Positions 40,670 to 50,441 of a DNA stretch of 64,000 nucleotides are shown here, one piece after another. Both the position numbers and the translations under genes were made by a program. The DNA is from Selenomonas sputigena. Lineage in GTDB: Bacteria > Bacillota > Negativicutes > Selenomonadales > Selenomonadaceae. The notes beneath the pieces were generated by a model. It did not search any database. It was given only the letters and a program-made list of their open reading frames with translations, and was not told where the DNA came from. Position 1 is the first letter of the stretch, and each line of letters begins with the position of its first letter. The stretch lies in assembly GCF_026015965.1 (NCBI RefSeq), contig NZ_CP110383.1, positions 529,808-593,807 on the forward strand. The letters run 5' to 3'.

Positions 40670-41401
40670 ATGGAGAATACGAGGGATAAATACAAGGCTC
40701 TCCTCGCGTCTCTCGGTGTACATCTCATCATCTTCCTCATTGCGGCAGCTGTCGGGGTCTTTTCCGTGGCGACGATGAAAGAGAAGAGCGATAACGTCGA
40801 GGTCGTCATTTACGACGAGGTGCAGGATGAGGGGAGTGAAGGCGGCGGCTCGCCGCCGCAGGTGGAAGCGACTCCGGCCGTCGATGAGGTTGTGATACCC
40901 GACAAGACTTTACCTCCCATCGAGCAGAAACCTCCCGAGGAGCCGGACAAGCCGAGTCAGAAGCGAGAAGCACATGCGGGCAATCCCCTGGGACAAGGCG
41001 GTGAAGGGAAAGGCGTCGGCACGGGAGTCGGCGATGGCAAAGGACCGGGCACGGGCGGCAAGGGTACGGGAGTCAGTCAGTCTGAGCCGCCGCCTCCGCC
41101 TCCGCCGCCACCCCCGCCACCTCCGCCGCCGCCCAAGGAGCGCATTGAGGCGAGCCTTCGCTCGGAAGCGCGCCCTGACTATCCGCCTGACCTCATTGAG
41201 GAAGACGTCGAGGGCAGCGTCACGATCAAGATTTTCGTCGCTTCCGATGGCTCGATCGAAGATGTCGCCGTCATCTCGTCCTCGGGCTACGCCGAGATGG
41301 ACAGTGCGGCGGTAGCGGCAGGCTACCGCTTCACGTTCAATCCCGGTGACGGCGGTGCGCGCGGCGTCTGGACGAAGACGTTTCATTTCCGTTTGAACTA
41401 A
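40670..41401 (+). CDS. tonB: TonB energy-transducing protein
   Basis: A 243-residue protein: N-terminal anchor helix (SLGVHLIIFLIAAAVGVF), acidic region, Pro/Gly-rich spacer across the periplasm including a run of 16 prolines (around residues 142-157), then the C-terminal TonB domain (YPPDLIEEDVEGSVTIKIFV, IEDVAVISSSGYAEMD, VWTKTFHFRLN). It transmits energy from ExbBD to the outer-membrane receptors. The exbB-exbD-tonB order is complete and lies between two receptor genes. Confidence 0.93.
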   Translation: MENTRDKYKALLASLGVHLIIFLIAAAVGVFSVATMKEKSDNVEVVIYDEVQDEGSEGGGSPPQVEATPAVDEVVIPDKTLPPIEQKPPEEPDKPSQKREAHAGNPLGQGGEGKGVGTGVGDGKGPGTGGKGTGVSQSEPPPPPPPPPPPPPPPPKERIEASLRSEARPDYPPDLIEEDVEGSVTIKIFVASDGSIEDVAVISSSGYAEMDSAAVAAGYRFTFNPGDGGARGVWTKTFHFRLN

Positions 41402-41423
41402 ATTTATGAAAGAAGGATATATT

Positions 41424-43448
41424 TTGCAAAGCGAGAAAAAGAAGATGCTCACACTCGCCATCGCGGCTGCATTTATGGCGACATCCGCCCCCGCTTGGGC
41501 GGCGCAAATGCCGCAGCAGACGAGTGAGGCAGCAAAGGAAGAGTCTTCTGCTGCGCCTGTCGCAGCGGCAGAAGACGATCATGCGCTCGAAGATACCGTC
41601 GTGACGGCGACGCGCCGCGAAAAGCGCGACATTGACGTGCCGGCGGCAACCGTGGTCATCACAGGCGAGGCCATCAAGGAGAGCGGCGCCGCCGATGCGG
41701 CGGACGCGCTCGCCAAGGTCAACGGCTTCGCCTACAAATCCTTCGGCCCTTCCGGTGCTTCGATGGGAACGATGAACAACGAGCTGAACGTGCGCGGCTT
41801 CAAGAGCGGCACGCTCGTACTCATGAATGGCAGTCCCATCTCATGGCGTGGCAAGTACAACCTCGACCAGATCCCTGCCGACCAAATCGAGCGCATCGAG
41901 GTCGTCAAAGGCTCGGGATCCGTCCTCTACGGCAGCGAAGCGATGAGCGGTATCGTGAACATCATCACGAAGAAGGGCGCGAGCAATGCGGCGCATGTCG
42001 GCTTCGGCAATTTCGGACAGCGCCAGTACGGCGTGAGCGCAGGCGACGAGCGCTTCGGCGTCTACTACAATTACGACAAGTGGGGGCATCTGAACGGCCT
42101 TGCCGAGACAGATGTCATATCTGCGAAGTTCAACGGCTCGACGCGCACCGACTTGCGCGATGTGGAGAAGACGAGCGCGGGATTGACATATCATATCAAT
42201 CCTCAGCTTGATTTCCTCTTCGGCTATTACAAGACGGAAGCGACCTATCTGCGCTTCGTCGACCGCGTGGATCGAACCTCCTCGGGCGTGCGCCTCGGCG
42301 ACCCGTTCCATGCACGCACCTACACGACGGAGCAATACGTGAGTCAGCTCAATTACCACGATCATGCGTGGAAGGGCAGCCTCTATTTCAATACGGGGAC
42401 GGTGGAAGCGAAGGGGCCGACAGAGATTTCGCGCACGGGTGCGAAAACGCCCGGCGATTGGTACAACACGCGTGAGCGCAATACGACGTACGGCGTCGAT
42501 CTGCAGCGCACATGGAAGCTAAGTCCGAAAGCGACCGCCGTGCTCGGATTCAGCTTGGAACACGAACTCTACAAGGCGCTTCCTGCGCCGTCGACGAAGA
42601 ACCCCGCGAGCTATATGCGAAACAACTGGGGCGTGTTCGGACAATGGGAGCAGAAGTTCACAGAGCGCGATACGGGCATCTTCGGCATGCGTGAGACGTG
42701 GACGACAGCGGCGATGCGCGATGAGAACTATCATAATTTCAGCGCTTCGGGGCAGTGGCTGCACAAGCTCGACCACGAAAATAGCCTCTATCTTTCCGTC
42801 AGCCAGTCCTTCATCATGCCGAAATTCGCGCAGATGTACGGCGCGAGCAGCCGCCTCGTGCCCGCACCGGATTTGAAGCCTCAGACGGGCGTTACCTACG
42901 AGATTGGCTGGAAGGCGAAGCACGCAGGACATACGTGGAAGGCGGCGCTCTTTCACATGGACGTCAAGGACAACATCACGGCGACTTGGAAACCGCGGGA
43001 GGACAGGTACCAATACACGAATGAAGATTTTCGCAACACGGGACTGGAACTTTCGTGTGAGACGCAAGGAAAGCACGGCTTTTCGTGGAACTGGGGAGTC
43101 ACATGGCAGAATCCCGAGACGAAGGGCAGCAAGGGCGCAGACTGGCAGCGTACCTTCGGCAAGCTGCAGCTTACGGGCGGCGTGCTTTACAAGAAGGGCA
43201 AGTGGAGCTCGTCGCTCACAGGATCCTACCTCGCAGGCCGCGTGCAGTCGCCTTCGAGCAAGCCGGCCTATGCGTGCAAGCCGTACTTCCTCACGAGTTG
43301 GAGTACGGCATACCATCCCGACGAAAGAAGCGAGATTCGCCTGAGCGTGGAAAACGTGCTCGACCGCGCGGATGTGACATCGCATACGGGTGCGAACTAC
43401 CGCGTTGCGCCGACGAACTTCATGCTGAGCTGCAACTATACGTTTTGA
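41424..43448 (+). CDS. TonB-dependent outer-membrane receptor
   Basis: A receptor of about 674 residues. Signal peptide ends near APAWAAQ, TonB box candidate EDTVVTATRRE, plug domain with IKESGAADAADALAKVNGF, ERIEVVKGSGSVLYGSEAM and GIVNIITKKGA, and a barrel ending CNYTF. TTG 41424 follows AAGGATATAT; ATG 41406 has no ribosome site. It starts 22 bases after tonB. Ligand unknown: plug wording resembles the FepA/CirA/BtuB group, and it could import siderophore, heme or a cobalamin form. Confidence 0.87.
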   Translation: MQSEKKKMLTLAIAAAFMATSAPAWAAQMPQQTSEAAKEESSAAPVAAAEDDHALEDTVVTATRREKRDIDVPAATVVITGEAIKESGAADAADALAKVNGFAYKSFGPSGASMGTMNNELNVRGFKSGTLVLMNGSPISWRGKYNLDQIPADQIERIEVVKGSGSVLYGSEAMSGIVNIITKKGASNAAHVGFGNFGQRQYGVSAGDERFGVYYNYDKWGHLNGLAETDVISAKFNGSTRTDLRDVEKTSAGLTYHINPQLDFLFGYYKTEATYLRFVDRVDRTSSGVRLGDPFHARTYTTEQYVSQLNYHDHAWKGSLYFNTGTVEAKGPTEISRTGAKTPGDWYNTRERNTTYGVDLQRTWKLSPKATAVLGFSLEHELYKALPAPSTKNPASYMRNNWGVFGQWEQKFTERDTGIFGMRETWTTAAMRDENYHNFSASGQWLHKLDHENSLYLSVSQSFIMPKFAQMYGASSRLVPAPDLKPQTGVTYEIGWKAKHAGHTWKAALFHMDVKDNITATWKPREDRYQYTNEDFRNTGLELSCETQGKHGFSWNWGVTWQNPETKGSKGADWQRTFGKLQLTGGVLYKKGKWSSSLTGSYLAGRVQSPSSKPAYACKPYFLTSWSTAYHPDERSEIRLSVENVLDRADVTSHTGANYRVAPTNFMLSCNYTF

Positions 43449-43517
43449 GAAATTAACGATGAGAGGGCGGCACGGAGCATCCGCATTCTTCGATGCTTTC
43501 GGACAGGGGGAAGAGAT

Positions 43518-44498
43518 GTGCAGGAGCTTTTGAACATCTCGGATCATGCGTGCGATACGCTGGGTGTCCTCGACGGTGATCCGTCGCTCCTTGCTGCACT
43601 TTTGCAGCAGGGCGGCCTTTCAGGCATCGAGTTGATGGTCACGGGCTATGGCGATCCGGCTTTCTTTCCTACGGAAACGGTTCACGGCGTGCATCTGCGC
43701 TTCTGGCCAAACTGGCTCGATTTCTGGCTGGGCAATGAAGAGGAACTGCAAAAGGAGTTTGGCAGCAGAGAGAACGTCGCTGCCGTCTTCGGGGAGAATC
43801 GTGCAGAGTGGCTCGCGCTTTGGCGCGAGAACATGCGCACGGCGGCGCGTGTCGGGGCACGTTATGTCGTCTTTCATGTAGCGAATGCGCGCAGCTGGGA
43901 GATGAAGTGCCGCCATTTCGCTTATGGATCGGTGCAGGTCATTGACGCTGCAGCGGAAGTGGTGAACGCCATCGCGGATGTTCTTCCTGAGGAGTGTTTG
44001 CTGCTCTATGAAAACCTCTGGTGGCCGGGATTGACGCTGACCGAGCCGAAGCTCGCCACGCGTCTGATCGAAAAGACGCATCATGAACGCACAGGCTTCG
44101 TGCTCGACACGGGCCACATGATGAATACGAATACGAGTCTGACGAATGAGGATGAAGCTGTCCGATATATTCTGCAAAAGGTGGAAAATCTCGGCTCTTT
44201 GCGAGAAAGGATCTTTGCCATGCATCTGCACCGATCACTTTCGGGCGATTTCGTGCAAAGGAGCATGGTTGAGGCGCAGAAGGAGGAGATGCGGACACTG
44301 TCCTTTGAGGAGGGGTATCGTTACGTCTCGGCAGTCGATCGCCACGAGCCATTCGAGACTGCAGCTGTGCGTCGCCTGATCGAGGCGGTCGCGCCCGAGT
44401 TCCTCGTGCATGAGTTTCTGATTTCCTCGTGGGAGGAGTGGCAGAAGAAGGTGAAGAAGCAGAAAAACAGTCTTTGGGGAGGTGATGCATCGGAATAA
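43518..44498 (+). CDS. TIM-barrel protein of the sugar-phosphate isomerase/epimerase (AP endonuclease 2) family
   Basis: A 326-residue cytoplasmic protein. Metal-site type motifs of the xylose isomerase-like barrel can be seen: RYVVFHVANAR, LLYENLWWPGL, FVLDTGHMMNTN and IFAMHLHRSLSG, contributing Glu, Asp and His ligands. GTG 43518 follows GGGGGAAGAG. Substrate unknown. Its place inside a metallocofactor uptake locus suggests a role in handling the imported compound, for example ligand release or modification, but this is inference. Confidence 0.7.
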   Translation: MQELLNISDHACDTLGVLDGDPSLLAALLQQGGLSGIELMVTGYGDPAFFPTETVHGVHLRFWPNWLDFWLGNEEELQKEFGSRENVAAVFGENRAEWLALWRENMRTAARVGARYVVFHVANARSWEMKCRHFAYGSVQVIDAAAEVVNAIADVLPEECLLLYENLWWPGLTLTEPKLATRLIEKTHHERTGFVLDTGHMMNTNTSLTNEDEAVRYILQKVENLGSLRERIFAMHLHRSLSGDFVQRSMVEAQKEEMRTLSFEEGYRYVSAVDRHEPFETAAVRRLIEAVAPEFLVHEFLISSWEEWQKKVKKQKNSLWGGDASE

Positions 44499-44545
44499 AG
44501 AGGGATGTAAGTTTGCTGTTTATCTAGGAGAAGGAGTGCATTTTT

Positions 44546-45052
44546 ATGAAGTTGAAGAAAATTGCTGTAAGCTTGCTGCTGGGCGCAACTCTCGCCGCTG
44601 GAAGTGCCGTATGCGGTGCGGAAGGGCTTGATTGGATCACGCCGCAGGATATGTCGCTTGGCGGCGTGGAGCCGGGAATGTCACTTGACTATGTGGAGAG
44701 CATTTACGGACCGATGAAAGATGTGCAGTCGCATTACGTCGAGCATCTCTTCGGCTACGGCGACACCGTGAAGATCGTGCCATCGGCGGATGGTATGAGT
44801 GTGAAGTCCGTCCTCGTCAAGGGAAACAATGGCTGGGCGACGCCTGCAGGTGTGACTGTCGGCATGGATGCTTCGATCCTGCAAAAAATCTATGGCACGG
44901 GTGCAGTCGACTCGACGAAGCATAAGAAACACCGTATGCCAGGCTACGACTACTACACGTATTGGCAGACAGACAATCCGTTTCACTATCTGACCTTCGG
45001 TGTCAAGAACGGTAAGATCGCCTTCATCAAGGTCGGTTTGATGCAGCGCTAA
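44546..45052 (+). CDS. Small exported protein with two SmpA/BamE-like repeats
   Basis: A 168-residue protein with a signal peptide (KIAVSLLLGATLAAGSAVCG, cleavage after about residue 25). Two similar units follow: LGGVEPGMSLDYVESIYGPM and TPAGVTVGMDASILQKIYGT. The G-M-S/D-x-x-x-V/I-x-x-I-Y-G pattern recalls the outer-membrane assembly lipoprotein BamE/SmpA repeat. It is likely periplasmic. The same pattern occurs in the exported protein at the end of the window. ATG 44546 follows AGGAGAAGGAG. Confidence 0.65.
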   Translation: MKLKKIAVSLLLGATLAAGSAVCGAEGLDWITPQDMSLGGVEPGMSLDYVESIYGPMKDVQSHYVEHLFGYGDTVKIVPSADGMSVKSVLVKGNNGWATPAGVTVGMDASILQKIYGTGAVDSTKHKKHRMPGYDYYTYWQTDNPFHYLTFGVKNGKIAFIKVGLMQR

Positions 45053-45074
45053 AAGAGAATGGAGGAATCATGGC

Positions 45075-46106
45075 ATGAGGCAGGATGTTTTCAAATATAG
45101 TTTTTTTGTACTCCTGCTCTGCCTTGGTTTTGTTGCGGCCTTGGGAACTGGCGTTATCAACATCCCATTGTCCGATACGGCAGCGATTCTTATACATCGT
45201 ATGACAGGGATGCTCGCGAATCCTCTGACGCAGGGCATCCTTGGCGATGTGATCTGGCAGCTCCGTCTGCCGCGCTTTTTTGCTGCCTGTTTTGCAGGTG
45301 CCGGACTCGCGGTGTGCGGTGTCGTCATTCAAGCCGTCGTTCGCAATCCGTTGGCAGATCCTTATATCCTCGGCATTTCGTCAGGTGCAGGACTGGGGGC
45401 GACAGCGGCTGTAGCGTTGCGATTGAGCCATGTGCTCGGACAGGACAGCATGGGTGTGTTTGCCTTTTTGGGAGCGCTTGTTGCATCGTTTCTCATTTTG
45501 CTGTTTGCTTCACGCAGTCGTCAGAAGGATTCGTTTCACCTGCTTCTTATTGGCATGGGACTCAATGTCATCTGTTCAGCTGGCATCAGCCTTTTTGTCG
45601 CATTGGCGGCAGATGAGGCTGGCATACAGACGATTACTTATTGGCTCATGGGAAGCCTTCTGCAGATTCAGTGGCACGGCCTTTTGATTTTGACCGTCGT
45701 TGTCTTGCTCGGTGTCGTCTTTTTCTGTACGCAGCAGAAAATCTTGGATTTGCTGTTGCTCGATGATGATACCGTGCTCACGATGGGACTGCGATTGCAG
45801 CGCTATCGACAAGCTTATGTCATGCTCAGTGCCTCCATCGTCGGCATCATTGTATATGAAACGGGCATGATCGGCTTTGTCGGTTTGATCGTGCCGCATA
45901 TCGTCCGCAGGATTTTCGGCAGCAGCCATCGCCGCGTGCTGATTTTCAGTGCGCTCTTCGGTGCACTCTTCCTTTGTTGGGCGGATGTGCTGGGGCGCAT
46001 ATTGTTGCCCGGCATGGATGTGCCAATCGGCATCATGGCGGCGCTCTTCGGCGGACCGGTGTTTCTCGGACTGCTTTGCAGTCGCAGGTATGGCTTTGGG
46101 AGGTGA
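45075..46106 (+). CDS. FecCD/BtuC family ABC transporter permease (first)
   Basis: A 343-residue inner-membrane protein with about ten helices. Family signatures: IWQLRLPRFFAACFAGAGLA, VRNPLADPYILGISSGAGLG and MIGFVGLIVPHIVRRIFG. It forms the channel for import of cobalamin, heme or ferric siderophore from the periplasm. ATG 45075 follows GGAGGAATCATGGC. It is followed after three bases by a binding protein but has no ATPase gene of its own nearby; the only ATPase is at 50.4 kb. Confidence 0.92.
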   Translation: MRQDVFKYSFFVLLLCLGFVAALGTGVINIPLSDTAAILIHRMTGMLANPLTQGILGDVIWQLRLPRFFAACFAGAGLAVCGVVIQAVVRNPLADPYILGISSGAGLGATAAVALRLSHVLGQDSMGVFAFLGALVASFLILLFASRSRQKDSFHLLLIGMGLNVICSAGISLFVALAADEAGIQTITYWLMGSLLQIQWHGLLILTVVVLLGVVFFCTQQKILDLLLLDDDTVLTMGLRLQRYRQAYVMLSASIVGIIVYETGMIGFVGLIVPHIVRRIFGSSHRRVLIFSALFGALFLCWADVLGRILLPGMDVPIGIMAALFGGPVFLGLLCSRRYGFGR

Positions 46107-46109
46107 GAG

Positions 46110-47144
46110 ATGAGAAAACGATTTTTGAAAATCAGCATGTATCTGTCGGTTTTTTGTACGATTTTTTTCAGTGGCTGCACACATCAGAATATGGAGTCGA
46201 TGGAACAAAGTCGTACGGGAAAAAGCGAAGATGCCATTAAAGTGGAAAACCTGCGCATTGAAAATTACTTTGTCAAAGGGAAAAACATTCAGACGTTTGA
46301 CGAAGTACCGCAGCGTGTCGTTGTCATCGGTGAGACGGAAACGGAGGCGCTCATGGCGCTTGGCATCCAAGATCGTATCGTCATGGCGTTCAAGTCGAAT
46401 GATCGCGGGCAGAACATGCGCCCCGAAAATGCGGCGCGCTTTGCTGAGGTACCGCAAAAGACGCGGGCGTACATCAACGTCGAGTATATATCCTCGCTGC
46501 GCCCCGACGTCATTGTAGCGGAGCAGGATAAGTTCACGCAAGCGCGTTTGCGCGATACGGACTATTGGAATCGGCGCGGCATCAGAACATTCGTGCCATA
46601 CAACACAAATACACCGTCGAAGCATATTTATCCTGAAACAATTGAGAAGGAAATGCAGTATATCGAAGGCTTGGGAAAAATTTTCCACAAAGAAGAGCGG
46701 GCTGCGGAAATTGTCTGGGAAACAAGGGAAACCATACGGGAAATCCGCGAAAAGACCGCGAATGAACCAAAACCGAAGGTGATGTTTGTGGAGTTTTTGA
46801 GCAGTTTGATATCCTATGACAGGACGAAGTTGGCTGGTGATATGGCGGCGAGCATCGGCGCTGATGTACCGACGACGCCGCCGGTTATCAGTTTCGAACA
46901 AATCATTCAAGAGGATCCTGATGTGCTTTTCGTCGTCTGCAGTCATACTGACTATGGAGCATGTCGCGTGCGCATTACGGAAAATCCGGCATTGGCACAG
47001 CTCAAATGCGTGAAAAATCATCGCGTTTACAGCATACCGTTGCGCTACACCTACTCTTCGTTGGCACGTACGGCGGACGGTTTGCGCTATATGGCGCAGT
47101 GCATATATCCGCAGGAATTTCCGTGGGTGGATGATCCACATTAA
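46110..47144 (+). CDS. ABC transporter substrate-binding lipoprotein (FecB/BtuF-like, second)
   Basis: A 344-residue lipoprotein with a short signal peptide ending in the lipobox FSGC (about residue 23). Class III binding-protein features: VPQRVVVIGETETEALMAL, SSLRPDVIVAEQDK and EDPDVLFVVCSHTD. Ligand probably iron or cobalamin complex. ATG 46110 follows GGGAGGTGAGAG. It forms a unit with the preceding permease and the following receptor. It is clearly distinct from the first binding protein at 36.6 kb. Confidence 0.85.
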   Translation: MRKRFLKISMYLSVFCTIFFSGCTHQNMESMEQSRTGKSEDAIKVENLRIENYFVKGKNIQTFDEVPQRVVVIGETETEALMALGIQDRIVMAFKSNDRGQNMRPENAARFAEVPQKTRAYINVEYISSLRPDVIVAEQDKFTQARLRDTDYWNRRGIRTFVPYNTNTPSKHIYPETIEKEMQYIEGLGKIFHKEERAAEIVWETRETIREIREKTANEPKPKVMFVEFLSSLISYDRTKLAGDMAASIGADVPTTPPVISFEQIIQEDPDVLFVVCSHTDYGACRVRITENPALAQLKCVKNHRVYSIPLRYTYSSLARTADGLRYMAQCIYPQEFPWVDDPH

Positions 47145-47184
47145 GAAAGATTTTAGAAACAAATGTTTTAGGAGGAAGAATTTC

Positions 47185-49389
47185 ATGAAAACGGATTTGG
47201 CGAAGAAGATTTTGCTGGGAGTGTTTTCTGCATCATTTGCATCGACATTTTTAATACCCTTCCCTGTATGTGCTGCAGCAGATCAACAAGCTGTCAATAA
47301 AGACGCTGCGAAGACTGCAGAGAATGACAATGCACATGAGCTTGGAGACACCGTTGTCGAGGGTGCACGGCGCGGCTATGCAGGCGGCAGAGTCAGCGGT
47401 AGGGGAGGCGTGGGGCTTCTCGGCAAGCAGGATGTCATGGATGCATCCTTTAATGCGGTGACGCTCGGGCATAAATCCTTCGAAGATTTTTCGCTTCCCG
47501 GGCAGGCGCTGACGAATGTGCTGACGCTTGATCCGTCTGTGCGCTCAAGCACGAGCAATCTCTACAACGACATTTCGATTCGCGGTTTCAATGCAAGCGG
47601 TCATTTTTATTACGTCAACGGTATTCCAGCGATGTTTTTCCAAGGGAACATTCCTACGCTCTTTGCAGAAAGCGTGACGGTGGTAGCAGGTCCCGGCTCT
47701 GGTACGAACAGCACTTCGTTCAGGGATAACGCAGGCGGCACGGTCGATATCACTTCGAAACAGGCGCAGACGAAGCCGAATCTTGATATGAAGCTGACAT
47801 TTTCAGGACGCAGCTCGTTGGAAGAGAGCATCGACTTTGGCAAGCGGTTCGGTGCCAATAATGAGATGGGTCTGCGCATCAATGCCAACAATATTTCCGG
47901 CGGCACGTCTACGCAAGGTGAGAAACTGAAGCAGGAGAACATCTTTGTCAACCTCGACCAGAAGAGCAGCCATAGCAAGACGAATCTTCTCTTGGGTTAT
48001 ACACATACGAAGCATACGGCAGGCATGTGGAGTATTACATTCCAGGATGCGGTCACATCACTGCCGTCTGCCATCGACGGCAGCCGTAATCTGAAGCCGA
48101 ATTGGGCGTACAATGAGTACGACAGTATCTTCGCCGCGCTCAACCATGAGGAGAAGCTCAGCGATCATGCAAAGCTCTTCATCAATGCCGCATGGCATCA
48201 TCTGAACTGGTACGGCTATGTGGATGGTACGGTTAAAGTTGGCAACAACCTCGGTGATTACACCATCGGCTTCTCGAACTATCCGATTGAAACGTACAAT
48301 CGCTATTTGGGCATCGGTATTCGCGGTGATTTCAAGCTAGGTGAAGTCAAAAACGACTATGTCTTGAGCCTCGACCGCATCTCACAGGCGAACTACGGCG
48401 GACAGAAACCGGGATTCAGCGCCGGCGTTACCGGCAATATCTATCGCGGTATTGCCACGCAAACATATACGGGCACGCCTGACTTTGTTGCTCCGCATGG
48501 AAGCGATACGGCTTTGCGTGGCTGGCATATCATTGACACGCTGACTTCGCCAAATAAGAAACTCATTGTGACGCTTGGTTTGCATGGTCACAGCGCTACG
48601 GTGGACAGTTATAACAAAACGACGGGAAAGATCACATCGAGCGTCAATTCCGATGCGACCTGCCCGACCTTTGGCATCACTTACAAGTTCACTCCGCATC
48701 TGATGGCGTATGCGAACCATGCGGAGAGCTTCAGTACGGGAAGTTTGGTCGGTTCGAGTTATGTCAATGCAGGCGAGGTGCTTGCTCCCGCGAAGACGAA
48801 GCAGAATGAAATTGGCGTGAAGTGGGAAAATAAAAAGGTTTTGCAGACCCTGAGCCTTTTCGAGATCAAGCAGGCGAACAATGCTATTGAAAATGTGGCA
48901 GCGGGACAGCGCTTGACGCGCAATGGCGAGCAGCGGAACAAGGGTGTCGAATACATGGTATCGGGAGCGATTTCTCCGAAGTGGGAGCTTGTCGGTGGTC
49001 TGATGTATCTCAATGCGAAGCAGGAAAAGACGACGGCGGGTAGATTCGATGGAAAGAGTGTAAATGGCGCTGCTCCATGGTCAGGCACGCTGGCTGCCAT
49101 CTATAAGCCGCAGCGGGATCTTTCCATGCTTGCAAGACTCAATTACATGAGCTCGGCGAAGCTCTTTACATCTTCAGACGCGTCCTATAAAGAGCTCGAT
49201 GTGCCCGCTCATCTGACGCTTGATCTCGGTGCAACATGGAAGACGAAGTGGGAGCAAGTGCCCGTGACTTTAAGTCTTATGTGCTATAATGTGACGGATA
49301 AAAAATATTGGCAGCCGCGCACTGGGCAGAGTTCATTGATTGTCGGTGGACCGCGCACGTTTATGTTCTCTGCTGGCTTTGAACTTTAA
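47185..49389 (+). CDS. TonB-dependent siderophore-type receptor
   Basis: A 734-residue outer-membrane receptor. Signal peptide ends near FPVCAAA, TonB box candidate LGDTVVEGARR, plug with QALTNVLTLDPSVRSSTS, YNDISIRGFNASG and PGSGTNSTSFRDNAGGTVDI, barrel ending RTFMFSAGFEL. The D-I-S/N-I-R-G-F plug motif is typical of siderophore receptors (FhuA/FecA-like branch), unlike the first receptor. ATG 47185 follows TAGGAGGAAGAAT. The gene ends seven bases before the second permease. Confidence 0.87.
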   Translation: MKTDLAKKILLGVFSASFASTFLIPFPVCAAADQQAVNKDAAKTAENDNAHELGDTVVEGARRGYAGGRVSGRGGVGLLGKQDVMDASFNAVTLGHKSFEDFSLPGQALTNVLTLDPSVRSSTSNLYNDISIRGFNASGHFYYVNGIPAMFFQGNIPTLFAESVTVVAGPGSGTNSTSFRDNAGGTVDITSKQAQTKPNLDMKLTFSGRSSLEESIDFGKRFGANNEMGLRINANNISGGTSTQGEKLKQENIFVNLDQKSSHSKTNLLLGYTHTKHTAGMWSITFQDAVTSLPSAIDGSRNLKPNWAYNEYDSIFAALNHEEKLSDHAKLFINAAWHHLNWYGYVDGTVKVGNNLGDYTIGFSNYPIETYNRYLGIGIRGDFKLGEVKNDYVLSLDRISQANYGGQKPGFSAGVTGNIYRGIATQTYTGTPDFVAPHGSDTALRGWHIIDTLTSPNKKLIVTLGLHGHSATVDSYNKTTGKITSSVNSDATCPTFGITYKFTPHLMAYANHAESFSTGSLVGSSYVNAGEVLAPAKTKQNEIGVKWENKKVLQTLSLFEIKQANNAIENVAAGQRLTRNGEQRNKGVEYMVSGAISPKWELVGGLMYLNAKQEKTTAGRFDGKSVNGAAPWSGTLAAIYKPQRDLSMLARLNYMSSAKLFTSSDASYKELDVPAHLTLDLGATWKTKWEQVPVTLSLMCYNVTDKKYWQPRTGQSSLIVGGPRTFMFSAGFEL

Positions 49390-49396
49390 GCCGCCC

Positions 49397-50437
49397 ATGC
49401 GAAGAAGAAAAAGCAGGTATCGCCTGTATTTCATCGCTGTCAGCCTCACTTTGTTTCTTGTGACTTCTATCGTCGCTGGCTTGAAACTTGGTTACTTGGA
49501 AATCTCGTGGCAGCAGCTTCTTGCGTGCCTTGCGGATTTCCCGGCATCATGGCAGAGCAACGAGCCACTTGATGATACAATCTTCAACCTGCGTATGCCG
49601 CGCGTCGTTTTGGCCGCGGCCGTAGGTATGGGGCTTGCCGTTTGCGGCGTCGTTATGCAGGCGATCCTTGCGAATCCGCTTGCCGATCCGTATATTCTCG
49701 GCGTATCGTCCGGTGCCTCGCTCGGTGCTGCTGTCGCCATCTTTTTTGGTGCAGGCGCGATTTTCGGTGCACAGAGCATTGGCATCTTTGCCGCCGCAGG
49801 AGCATTTCTCATCTCCTTGCTCGTCCTCCTGATGGTTTCTTCAGGGAAGAAGGATGTGAGCACAAGACTGTTGCTCGCAGGCATGGCGTTTCATGCCGTT
49901 TGCTCTAGCGTTACATCTTTCATCGTGTTCATCGGCGGCAGTAAGGAGGGGATGCAGTCCTTTTCCTTTTGGCTCTTGGGCAATGTCGCGAATACGAAAT
50001 GGGAAAATATCTTTGTGCTCCTCGTGATTGTTGCGTTCCTCAGCGTTTTTTTCCTCGCACAGTCGCGGCGGCTGAATTTGCTGCTGCTCGGTGAGGAGGA
50101 CGCCGTCGTACTCGGTCTTGATGCGAGACATTGGCGTCTCGTGCTTCTTGCGACAGAGGCGCTCTTGATCGGGTTCATCGTCTACAATGCAGGTATCGTC
50201 GGCTTTGTTGGGCTCATCGTGCCGCATATAAGCCGCACCTTTTTTGGGGCAGATCATTGGGTCATGTTGCCGATGTCTGTGCTTTTGGGCGGCATCGTCG
50301 GTGTTTGGGCGGATATTCTGGGACGCACGCTTTTTACCGGAGTGGAAGTACCGTTCGGCGTTATGCTTGCATTGGTGGGGGGACCGTTTTTCCTCTATTT
50401 GGTAGTTCGTCGCTCCTATGGATTTGGGAAAGGGTGA
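49397..50437 (+). CDS. FecCD/BtuC family ABC transporter permease (second)
   Basis: About 346 residues with ten predicted helices and family signatures: IFNLRMPRVVLAAAVGMGLA, LANPLADPYILGVSSGASLG and IVGFVGLIVPHISRTFFG. ATG 49397 gives a natural positively charged start (MRRRKSRYR) before helix 1 but has no clear ribosome site, so translation may be coupled to the receptor stop eight bases upstream; TTG 49340 is the alternative. It is paired with the ATPase gene that starts four bases after its stop. Confidence 0.9.
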   Translation: MRRRKSRYRLYFIAVSLTLFLVTSIVAGLKLGYLEISWQQLLACLADFPASWQSNEPLDDTIFNLRMPRVVLAAAVGMGLAVCGVVMQAILANPLADPYILGVSSGASLGAAVAIFFGAGAIFGAQSIGIFAAAGAFLISLLVLLMVSSGKKDVSTRLLLAGMAFHAVCSSVTSFIVFIGGSKEGMQSFSFWLLGNVANTKWENIFVLLVIVAFLSVFFLAQSRRLNLLLLGEEDAVVLGLDARHWRLVLLATEALLIGFIVYNAGIVGFVGLIVPHISRTFFGADHWVMLPMSVLLGGIVGVWADILGRTLFTGVEVPFGVMLALVGGPFFLYLVVRRSYGFGKG

Positions 50438-50441
50438 GGCC

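Noticed and set aside
41090-41135. Possible sequencing error in a CCG/CCT-rich run
   Set aside because: The run encodes the proline-rich spacer of TonB, and the frame continues into an intact TonB C-terminal domain.
45576-47186. Minus-strand frame of 536 codons over the permease and binding-protein genes
   Set aside because: Spans two clear plus-strand genes, has no ribosome site and no recognisable domain.
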